Position numbers and translations under genes: made by a program
Shown here: positions 57,042 to 64,000 of the stretch, piece by piece
Position numbering within the stretch: the first letter of the stretch is position 1
Layout: each line of letters opens with the position of its first letter
Source: Stenotrophomonas maltophilia
Lineage (GTDB): Bacteria > Pseudomonadota > Gammaproteobacteria > Xanthomonadales > Xanthomonadaceae
Length of the DNA stretch: 64,000 bases
Direction of reading: 5' to 3'
Assembly: GCF_025642255.1 (NCBI RefSeq)
Contig: NZ_CP106759.1
Coordinates: forward strand, 3,003,501 to 3,067,500
The notes under the pieces: generated by a model
What the model saw: only the letters and a program-made list of their open reading frames with translations
Told to the model about the DNA's origin: nothing
The model's database searches: none

Positions 57042-58451
57042 ATGTCCACATCGCCATCGACCTACAACGGCCAGCGCCCCCTGCTGTGGCTGGTGTCCCT
57101 GGCGATCTTCATGCAGATGCTGGACTCGACCATCGTCAACACGGCGCTGCCGGCGATGGCGGCCAGCCTGGGCGAGAGTCCGCTGCAGATGCAGTCGGTG
57201 GTGTTCAGCTATGCACTGGCGGTCGCCACGTTCATTCCCGCCTCCGGCTGGATCGCTGACCGCTACGGCACCCGGCGCACCTTCCTGGTGGCGATCATCC
57301 TGTTCACCCTCGGCTCGCTGGCCTGCGCGCTGGCCCAGCACCTGCATCAGCTGGTGGGTGCCCGCGTGCTGCAGGGCATCGGCGGTGCGATGCTGCTGCC
57401 GGTTGGCCGCCTGGCGGTGATGCGTTCGGTGCCGCGCGAGGACTTCCTGCGTGCGATGAGCTTCATCGCCATCCCCGCCCTGATCGGCCCCTTGATCGGC
57501 CCGACGCTGGGCGGCTGGCTGGTCGAGATCGCCTCCTGGCACTGGGTGTTCCTGATCAACCTTCCGATCGGCGTGATCGGCTTCATCGCTGCGATGAAGA
57601 TCATGCCGGACCATTACGCCAGCCACCGCACCCGCTTCGACCTGCGCGGCTACATCATGCTGGCCTTTGCGATGGTGGTGCTGTCGCTGGCGCTGGACGG
57701 CATCTCCGGGCTGGGTACGCCGCACGCGCTGGTGATGCTGATGACCGTGGCGGGGCTGGCCGCACTGGTGGGCTATTGGCTGCACGCGGCCAACTCGACC
57801 GCGCCGTTGTTCTCGCTGGCGCTGTTCCGTGTGCCCAGCTATCGCATCGGCATCCTCGGCAACCTGTTCTCACGCATCGGCAGCAGCGCAATGCCGATGC
57901 TGATTCCGCTGCTGCTGCAGGTGGGCCTTGGCCTGGGACCGATGAACGCCGGACTGATGATGGTACCGGTGGCCGCGGCCGGCATGGTCTCCAAGCGGCT
58001 GGCGGTGAAGCTGGTCGAACGCTACGGCTATCGGCGCGTGCTGATGACCAACACCGTGCTGGTGGGCCTGGCCATGGCCAGCTTCATCCTGATGACGCCG
58101 GGCCAGCACCTGGGCTGGCGCCTGCTGCAGCTGGCCTTCTTCGGTGCGGTCAATTCGCTGCAGTTCACCGTGATGAACACCGTGACCCTGCGCGATCTGG
58201 ATCGGGAGTTCGCCAGTTCGGGCAACAGTCTGCTGTCGATGGTGATGATGCTGGCTGCCGGCTTCGGCGCGGCGGCGGCGGGCAGCCTGCTGGCCGCCTT
58301 CGGCACGCACCTGGAGGGCCACGGCGCGACGGCGGCGTTGCACGCCACGTTCCTGTGCGTGGGCGCGATCACACTGACTTCGACGATGATCTTCTGGCAG
58401 TTGCCGGACACCAAGCCCGAACCCCGCCAGGTCGAACACGTCGCGGAGTAG
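57042..58451 (+). CDS. DHA2-family (14-TM) MFS drug transporter
   Basis: A 469-residue major facilitator of the EmrB/QacA-like DHA2 branch, similar to MdtD. Helix 1 has FMQMLDSTIVNTALPAMAAS (motif D1, with the charged Asp in the membrane); motif A is GWIADRYGTRRTF; motif C lies in LIGPLIGPTLGGWLVE. Twelve to fourteen membrane helices are expected. The start at 57042 (MSTSPSTYNGQRP) is preferred to ATG 57000 because the latter adds sequence with no resemblance. No membrane-fusion partner gene (emrA-like) is adjacent, so it is probably a single-component pump. Substrate unknown. Confidence 0.88.
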   Translation: MSTSPSTYNGQRPLLWLVSLAIFMQMLDSTIVNTALPAMAASLGESPLQMQSVVFSYALAVATFIPASGWIADRYGTRRTFLVAIILFTLGSLACALAQHLHQLVGARVLQGIGGAMLLPVGRLAVMRSVPREDFLRAMSFIAIPALIGPLIGPTLGGWLVEIASWHWVFLINLPIGVIGFIAAMKIMPDHYASHRTRFDLRGYIMLAFAMVVLSLALDGISGLGTPHALVMLMTVAGLAALVGYWLHAANSTAPLFSLALFRVPSYRIGILGNLFSRIGSSAMPMLIPLLLQVGLGLGPMNAGLMMVPVAAAGMVSKRLAVKLVERYGYRRVLMTNTVLVGLAMASFILMTPGQHLGWRLLQLAFFGAVNSLQFTVMNTVTLRDLDREFASSGNSLLSMVMMLAAGFGAAAAGSLLAAFGTHLEGHGATAALHATFLCVGAITLTSTMIFWQLPDTKPEPRQVEHVAE

Positions 58452-58472
58452 CCTGCCGGACTGTGCCCGGCC

Positions 58473-61400
58473 TCAGCGCCCCAACACCTTGGCGATGGCC
58501 TCCACCAGCAGCTCGCCCGTGACCGGCTTGCGCAGGAAACCGCCGATCCCGGCCGCTTCCACCTGCTTCTGCAGGTCCGGGTCCGTGCGCGCGGTCACCG
58601 CCAGCAACGGCAGCGTGTACCCCTGGTTGCGCAGATGCTCGGCCAGCTCGAAGCCGCTGAGGCCCGGCAGGTCCAGGTCAAGCAGGGCCACATCGAAATC
58701 ACTCCCGCTGATCTCGCGCAACGCCGCCAACGCATGCCCGGCATGCACCACCTCATGGCCGCGCGCACTCAGAAGACCCTGCACGACATCGGCCACCGTC
58801 GCGTCATCCTCCACCAGCAGCACGCGCAGGGGGGGCATGTTCGCTACTGCATCCTCGCTCCGCGCGGCGCTGTCCGCATCGGCGTCGGCGTCCACTTCCA
58901 GCGGCAGGGGCAGCATCACTCCAAAGCAGGTTCCGCGCCCCAACTGGCTTTCGACCTGGATCCGGCCCTGCATCGCCTGCGCCAGCTCGCGGCAGATCGC
59001 CAGCCCCAGGCCGCTGCCACCATACTGCGCCGCGGTACGTGCACCGTCAGCCTGCTCGAACCGGCGGAACAGGCGCAGCTGCTGTTCCTGGCTGATGCCC
59101 GGCCCGGTGTCACGCACTTCGAACTGGAGTGCACGCATCGCCTCATCGCACCGGGCATGCAGGGTGATGGTGCCACGGCTGGTGAACTTCACCGCGTTGG
59201 ACAGCAGGTTGAGCAGGATCTGCCGCACCCGGATCGCATCGCCGGTGGCCTGCAGGCCGGGCGGCAAGCGATTGTCCAGGACGAAACGCAGTCCCTTCTG
59301 CGCGGCCAGCGGCCCCATCAGCGCGGCCAGGTCCTGCAGCAGGCAATGGAGCGCGAACGGCCGGGACTGCAGTTCCAGGCGCCCCGATTCGATCCGCGCC
59401 AGGTCCAGCGCATCGTTGACCAGATGCAGCAGATGCTCGCCCGCCTGGCGGATGGACTGGGTGTAGCCGCGCTGCTGAGGATCCAGCGGCGAGGACAACA
59501 GCAGCTCGCTCATGCCCATCACACCGGTCATCGGCGTGCGGATCTCATGGCCCAGATTGGCCAGGAAGCGCGTCTTGGCCGCCGAGGCCTGCTCGGCAAG
59601 TTCCTGCTTGTGCAACGCCAGCTGGTAGGCGTGGCGACGCTGCAGGCGGCGACGGTACAGCCATGCAAACCAACTGGTCAGCAGCAACGCGATCGACGTC
59701 AGCACCAGCAGGCCCGACAGGCTGCGCCACCACGGCGGCTGCACGCGGAACTCCAGGGTCTGCACCCGCGACCAGACGTGGTCGGCCGAGCGCGCCTGCA
59801 CTTCCAGCCGATAGCTGCCCGGCGGCAGCCGCGAGAACAGGCGTTCACCGGCGGGCCCGACCTCGACCCAGTCCGGGTCATAGCCGGCCAGGCGGTAGCG
59901 ATACGAATTGGAGGCCGAATCGGCGAAGGACAGCAGGCGCGCCACGATGCGCAGATCGCGGTCGCCGTCGGCGATCAGCAACGGTGCGTCGTGGGTCAGG
60001 TCCAGCACCTGCTCGTTGCGGCGCACCTCCACCCGCTCGATCACCAGCGGTGCGCGGCGCACCGAAGGCCGCACCTGTTCCGGATCGAACACCACCACGC
60101 CGGCCGGGGTTCCTGCCACCAGCCGTCCCGAAGACGTCGCGATCAAGGTATGCGCGCGGAACTCCTGGCTGGGCAGGCCATCGTGCACGCCATACAGGCG
60201 CACGCTCTGGCCGTCCGCGCCGACCCGCACCAGGCCGCGTGCGCTGGTGGCCCAGGCCACACCCTGCGCATCGACCACCAGACCGGTGGCGGAAACCGCC
60301 GGATATCCCTGTTCGGCACCAATGACCCCCTGCCGCTCCAGACGCCCCTGGCTCCATCGATAGCGCGACAACCGGCCGTCCTCGGACAGCCACACCTGGC
60401 CGTCGCTGCCGGTATACGCCGCGTACAGTGCCGTTGCCGGCGCGCCGGGCACCGGCTGGAAGCGCTGCTGCTCAGGCTGCCACTGCAGCAGCCCGCGGCT
60501 GCTGGCCAGCCACAGCTGGTTCTGCGGACCGCATACCAGATCCTGGTTCAGCTGGCCGGTCTGCAGTCCGTTCTGGCCATTGTCCAGTTCGAGCAGCAGC
60601 CGACCTTCCAGATCGCGCTGCTGCAGGCCGGCGGGCATCATCAACCACAGGCTGTTGCTGTCGCAGATCATCAGTGCGTCGACATCGCCCTCCATCGCGG
60701 CATCGGCAGGCGCGTCGCGTCCCCAGCGGCGCAGCTCGTCGCGTGCCGGGTCATAGCGCAGCAGCGCTCCGGACGAACCGATCCAGACCCGGCCATGGCG
60801 GTCCTCGCGAACCGAGGTCAGCCAGTGGATGCCATTGACGCCGCGCCGGAACTGCTCGATCCGGCCGGTACGGGGATTGAAGCGATCCAGCGCGCCGTGG
60901 CTGCCGACCGTCCAGACACCTCCGTTGCTGGACGCACTGGTGCCGAGTACGTAGGCGTTGCGCAGTGACGATGCATCGTCCTCCAGACGCGAGAACACCG
61001 AGAACTGCCACCACCGTGGCAACAAATGCCAGAGACCGGCATTGGTGCTGGCCAGCCAGATGCCGCCCTCGCGATCCTCGTAGGCGCCGGTCCAGTTCGG
61101 CCGCACCTGGCCGCGCGCGATCGCGCTGTACAGCGGCACCGTCTGGTACTGGCCATCGACCGCACGGCCGAGTCCGCTGCGGGTGTCCAGCCAGTAGCCC
61201 CCCTGCTCATCGCGCAGCATCATGCCCAGCACCTCGTCGCCGGCCGGCACCGACCAGGGTTGCCGCTCGAAGCGACCATCCGGCCGGCGCACGAATGCGC
61301 CGGCCAGCGTGCTGATCCACAGGCTGCCGTCAGGTTCGGCGGTCAAACCGTTGATCAGCTGGCCGGGCACCTGCTCGTCGCCGACCCGCTCGAAATCGCT

Positions 61401-62018
61401 GCCGGTCCAACGCGCCACGCCATGCTTGGTGCCCACCCACAGGCTGCCGTCGGGCAGCGTGGCCAGATAGGGCACCGCAGCGGCCGGCAGGCTGCGCGGA
61501 TTGTTCGCCTCGGGCAGGAAGCGCTGCACGCGATCATTGCCATCCACCCGGTACAGCCCGCCTTCGTGGGTACCGAACCAGATCGAGCCATCGGGGGTGG
61601 CGGCCAGGCTCCAGATCGTATTGGTGCTCATCAGCGGCTGGCTGCTGCGGTCGAAGAACCGCAGCTGCCGGCGGTCGGCCGACATCCTTACCAGGCCGGC
61701 ATTCTCGGTGCCGATCCACAAGCGGTTGCGGGTATCGACCAGTACGGTCCAGATGCGGTTGTCGCGCAGGCCATCCTCGGAGCGCCAGACCCGGTAGTTG
61801 CGGCCGTCGTATCGTGCCAGCCCGTCATTGGTGGCGATCCACAGGTAGCCGTAGCGGTCCTCCGCCATGCGGTTGACGGTGTTGGACGGCAGGCCATCGA
61901 ACACCGTCACCTGCCGGGGCGTGGGCGGTACCGGCTGTGCGGCAGCGGGCGCCAGGCAGCACAGCAGAAGCATCAGCAGCATCGCCGCCCGCAGATACGC
62001 CACTGATCGCCTCCTCAC
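58473..62018 (-). CDS. Hybrid sensor histidine kinase with periplasmic beta-propeller (Y_Y_Y) sensor
   Basis: A 1181-residue one-component-like hybrid kinase. A signal peptide (to about 27) leads into two-component propeller repeats (YGYLWIATNDGLARYDGRNY, NRLWIGTENAGLVRM and many like it) to about residue 690, then a Y_Y_Y domain (YRYRLAGYDPDWVEVGPAGE). A membrane helix near 765-785, HisKA (His824 in LGHEIRTPMTGVMG), HATPase ([14 protein letters not shown]) and a C-terminal receiver (Asp about 1110 in FDVALLDLDLPGLSG) follow. The start is GTG 62018. No output HTH domain is fused. A paralogue is encoded upstream. Propeller kinases in relatives sense oligosaccharides; ligand here unknown. Confidence 0.92.
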   Translation of the reverse strand: MRRRSVAYLRAAMLLMLLLCCLAPAAAQPVPPTPRQVTVFDGLPSNTVNRMAEDRYGYLWIATNDGLARYDGRNYRVWRSEDGLRDNRIWTVLVDTRNRLWIGTENAGLVRMSADRRQLRFFDRSSQPLMSTNTIWSLAATPDGSIWFGTHEGGLYRVDGNDRVQRFLPEANNPRSLPAAAVPYLATLPDGSLWVGTKHGVARWTGSDFERVGDEQVPGQLINGLTAEPDGSLWISTLAGAFVRRPDGRFERQPWSVPAGDEVLGMMLRDEQGGYWLDTRSGLGRAVDGQYQTVPLYSAIARGQVRPNWTGAYEDREGGIWLASTNAGLWHLLPRWWQFSVFSRLEDDASSLRNAYVLGTSASSNGGVWTVGSHGALDRFNPRTGRIEQFRRGVNGIHWLTSVREDRHGRVWIGSSGALLRYDPARDELRRWGRDAPADAAMEGDVDALMICDSNSLWLMMPAGLQQRDLEGRLLLELDNGQNGLQTGQLNQDLVCGPQNQLWLASSRGLLQWQPEQQRFQPVPGAPATALYAAYTGSDGQVWLSEDGRLSRYRWSQGRLERQGVIGAEQGYPAVSATGLVVDAQGVAWATSARGLVRVGADGQSVRLYGVHDGLPSQEFRAHTLIATSSGRLVAGTPAGVVVFDPEQVRPSVRRAPLVIERVEVRRNEQVLDLTHDAPLLIADGDRDLRIVARLLSFADSASNSYRYRLAGYDPDWVEVGPAGERLFSRLPPGSYRLEVQARSADHVWSRVQTLEFRVQPPWWRSLSGLLVLTSIALLLTSWFAWLYRRRLQRRHAYQLALHKQELAEQASAAKTRFLANLGHEIRTPMTGVMGMSELLLSSPLDPQQRGYTQSIRQAGEHLLHLVNDALDLARIESGRLELQSRPFALHCLLQDLAALMGPLAAQKGLRFVLDNRLPPGLQATGDAIRVRQILLNLLSNAVKFTSRGTITLHARCDEAMRALQFEVRDTGPGISQEQQLRLFRRFEQADGARTAAQYGGSGLGLAICRELAQAMQGRIQVESQLGRGTCFGVMLPLPLEVDADADADSAARSEDAVANMPPLRVLLVEDDATVADVVQGLLSARGHEVVHAGHALAALREISGSDFDVALLDLDLPGLSGFELAEHLRNQGYTLPLLAVTARTDPDLQKQVEAAGIGGFLRKPVTGELLVEAIAKVLGR

Positions 62019-62099
62019 GCGTTCCCAGATGGTGCCCGTCCTGCGGGCGTCGGCATGGTAAACCGAAAGTCGCGCCGTTCACGCCCGGCGCCGGCGCAA

Positions 62100-64000
62100 T
62101 CAGCCCTCACCCTGGCGCTTGCTGCGAGCCTGCACGATGGCCGCCACCAGCATGTCGCCCGTGACCGGCTTGCGCAGGAAGCCGTCGAAACCGGCGGCCA
62201 GCACCTGCGCCTCCGCATAGGCATCGGACCGCGCGGTCACCGCCACCAGTGGCAGCTCATAGCCCATGGCGCGCAGCTGACGGGCGATCGCCGTTCCGTC
62301 CAGGGCCGGCAGATCCAGGTCGAGCAGACCGACATCGAACCCCTCGGTCGCGATCTCCGACAAGGCCCCCAGGCCGTGCAGCACGTGCACTACGTCGTGG
62401 CCACGACCGCGCAGCAGGCCGGCGATGACGTCCGCTACCGTGGCGTCATCTTCGACCAGCAGGATGCGCAGCGGCGGCAGCGGCGGTGGCGACGCCCTGT
62501 CGGAACCACTGTGGGCAGCCTGGCGGGTCCACGGCAGCGGCAGCTGCACGCGGAACCGTGCGCCCCTGCCCGGCTGGCTGTCGACATCGATGCGCCCACC
62601 CATCGCCACGGCCAGTTCCTGGCAGATCGCCAGGCCCAGACCGCTGCCGCCATAGCGCGATGCTGTCCGCGGGCCATCGGCCTGCTCGAAGCGATGGAAC
62701 AGACGCTGCTGCTGTTCGGCATTGATGCCGGGGCCGGTATCGAACACCTCGAAGCACACCCCGCCGCCATCCTCCTGCAGCCGCACGCCCAGGCCGACCT
62801 GGCCGCGCTCGGTGAACTTGATGGCATTGCCGAGCAGGTTCAGCAGGATCTGGCGGATGCGCATTTCATCGCCACTGACGCTGATCGGGCCGGGCAAGGC
62901 ATCCTCGCGTACAAAATCGAGCTGGCGCTGCTGCGCCATCGGCCGCATCAGCATCTGCACCTGGTCCAACAGCGCGGCAAGATCGAACGGACGCAGGTCC
63001 AGCTCCAGCCGCCCGGCTTCGATCCGGGCCAGGTCCAGGGCATCGTTGACCAGACGCAGCAGATGGCTGCCCGCCTGCTGGATCGATCCGGCATAGCTGC
63101 GCTGTACCGGATCCAGTGATGTGGCCAGCAGCAGTTCGCTCATGCCCAGTACGCCGGTCATCGGCGTGCGCACCTCATGACCCAGCGTGGCCAGGAAGTG
63201 GCTCTTGGCCTGCGAGGCCTGCTCGGCGAGCTGCTGCTTGTGCACGGTCAGCTGCCACTGCTGGCGCCTTCTCAGACGGCTGCGGATCGCCCATGCCAGC
63301 ACCAGCAGCAGCAACGAGCCCAGCAGCAGGTAGCCGAAGATCGCCATGCCGCTGCGCCACCAGGGCGGCAATACCTTCACCTGCAGTTGCTGCGACGGCG
63401 TCCACGGACCACTGTCGGTGGCCGCCTGTACTTCGATCACGTAGGCACCGGGCGCGAGGCGCGACAGCGTGCGCTGGCCGTCGCCGCCCTGCTCCACCCA
63501 GTTCTGGTCATAGCCCTGCACCCGGAACCGATAGCGGTTGCCCTGCGGGTTGCCGTACGAGAGCAGCCGCGCGTCGATCTGCAGATCACGGTCATCCGGA
63601 CCCAGCAGCAGCACCCCGGTGGTCGGCAGGGGTTGCCAGCCGCGCGCATCGTCGCGACGTACGCGCACCTGCGCGATCACCAGCGCGGAGGATGGCAGTG
63701 GGGTGTCGGCGGCATTGACGTCGAAACCGACCGCGCCGGTCTGGGTCACCGCGAGCACGCGGCCATCGGCGTTCACCGCAGGCGGTCGGCCGGTGAATTC
63801 GGCATCGGGCAGTCCGTCGCGCTCGGTGAACTGCCTCAGCCGCTTCGTTCTCGGATCCCAGCGCAGCAGACCGCGCGGCGTGGTGGCCCACAGGCGGCCA
63901 TCGTCGGCCAAGGCCAGCCCACCCATGCTCAGGGGTGGCACACCGGCGGCAGCATCGACGCGCTGCACCAGGCGCAGGCTCATGCCGTCCCACTGGTAGC
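62100..64000 (-). CDS. Second hybrid sensor histidine kinase, paralogue of the neighbour (5' end outside window)
   Basis: Open to the right edge; about 633 C-terminal residues visible. They hold the last propeller repeats ([20 protein letters not shown]), a Y_Y_Y domain ([20 protein letters not shown]), a membrane helix ([20 protein letters not shown]), HisKA with [14 protein letters not shown], HATPase ([14 protein letters not shown]) and a receiver ending in [15 protein letters not shown]. The kinase part is closely similar to the protein encoded at 58473, so the pair arose by tandem duplication. It is 81 bases upstream on the same strand. An internal ATG at 63983 is not the start, because the propeller would be cut. 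Confidence 0.92.
   Translation of the reverse strand, partial: YQWDGMSLRLVQRVDAAAGVPPLSMGGLALADDGRLWATTPRGLLRWDPRTKRLRQFTERDGLPDAEFTGRPPAVNADGRVLAVTQTGAVGFDVNAADTPLPSSALVIAQVRVRRDDARGWQPLPTTGVLLLGPDDRDLQIDARLLSYGNPQGNRYRFRVQGYDQNWVEQGGDGQRTLSRLAPGAYVIEVQAATDSGPWTPSQQLQVKVLPPWWRSGMAIFGYLLLGSLLLLVLAWAIRSRLRRRQQWQLTVHKQQLAEQASQAKSHFLATLGHEVRTPMTGVLGMSELLLATSLDPVQRSYAGSIQQAGSHLLRLVNDALDLARIEAGRLELDLRPFDLAALLDQVQMLMRPMAQQRQLDFVREDALPGPISVSGDEMRIRQILLNLLGNAIKFTERGQVGLGVRLQEDGGGVCFEVFDTGPGINAEQQQRLFHRFEQADGPRTASRYGGSGLGLAICQELAVAMGGRIDVDSQPGRGARFRVQLPLPWTRQAAHSGSDRASPPPLPPLRILLVEDDATVADVIAGLLRGRGHDVVHVLHGLGALSEIATEGFDVGLLDLDLPALDGTAIARQLRAMGYELPLVAVTARSDAYAEAQVLAAGFDGFLRKPVTGDMLVAAIVQARSKRQGEG

Overview
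The window is about 66-70% G+C, gene-dense bacterial chromosome and looks like core genome of the Stenotrophomonas maltophilia complex (Xanthomonadaceae). Three things point there: many short palindromes carrying a terminal GTAG/CTAC tetranucleotide (SMAG-type REPs); a small N-acetyltransferase next to pdxH that resembles the intrinsic S. maltophilia AAC(6')-Iz family; and Xanthomonadaceae-like gene content (cstA-ybdD, katE, prpBC-acnD-prpF-prpD, pbpC with an alpha-2-macroglobulin). I see no insertion sequence, prophage, integron, CRISPR array, tRNA or rRNA.

Layout. 1-3.4 kb: 3' part of cstA with ybdD, a DUF819 membrane protein preceded by a terminator-like leader, and a VOC protein. 3.4-9.7 kb: an OmpR-type two-component system divergent from an ArnT-like glycosyltransferase, a PAP2 phosphatase and an EptA/MCR-like phosphoethanolamine transferase, probably an envelope (lipid A) remodelling unit. 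9.7-10.17 kb: a non-coding nested-repeat region containing a motif pair that fits CsrA/RsmA binding sites. 10.2-17.3 kb: a lipoprotein M2 metallopeptidase, a small unknown gene, a Bcr/CflA-type efflux pump, and gcvP behind a tandem glycine riboswitch. 17.4-24.5 kb: VOC protein, amino-acid permease, PAS-AraC regulator divergent from katE and a histone-tail-like gene, then two poorly known envelope genes. 24.6-30.7 kb: a chemoreceptor, purA, and the conserved hflK-hflC-DUF2065 string upstream of purA.

30.8-42.1 kb: acuI-type reductase, PilH-like receiver, cbpA, a peroxiredoxin-ferritin pair, pbpC and the alpha-2-macroglobulin lipoprotein. 42.2-51.6 kb: the complete methylcitrate-cycle operon prpB-prpC-acnD-prpF-prpD on the minus strand, with the sigma-54 activator prpR divergent from it and a good -24/-12 promoter between them. 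51.6-58.5 kb: aac(6')-like gene coupled to pdxH, a glycerate-kinase-like gene, dodecin, aroK-aroB, a WGR protein, hemE and a DHA2-family MFS pump. 58.5-64 kb: two tandem paralogous hybrid sensor kinases with periplasmic propeller sensors; the second runs off the window.

Functional themes are envelope defence and drug tolerance (lipid A modification, two pumps, AAC(6'), PBP1C/A2M), oxidative stress (KatE, peroxiredoxin, ferritin) and carbon-use switching (CstA, propionate, glycine). The intergenic DNA is unusually informative: a riboswitch, a candidate attenuator, a sigma-54 promoter with repeated upstream sites, a candidate CsrA-binding element, and REPs whose GTAG supplies stop codons.
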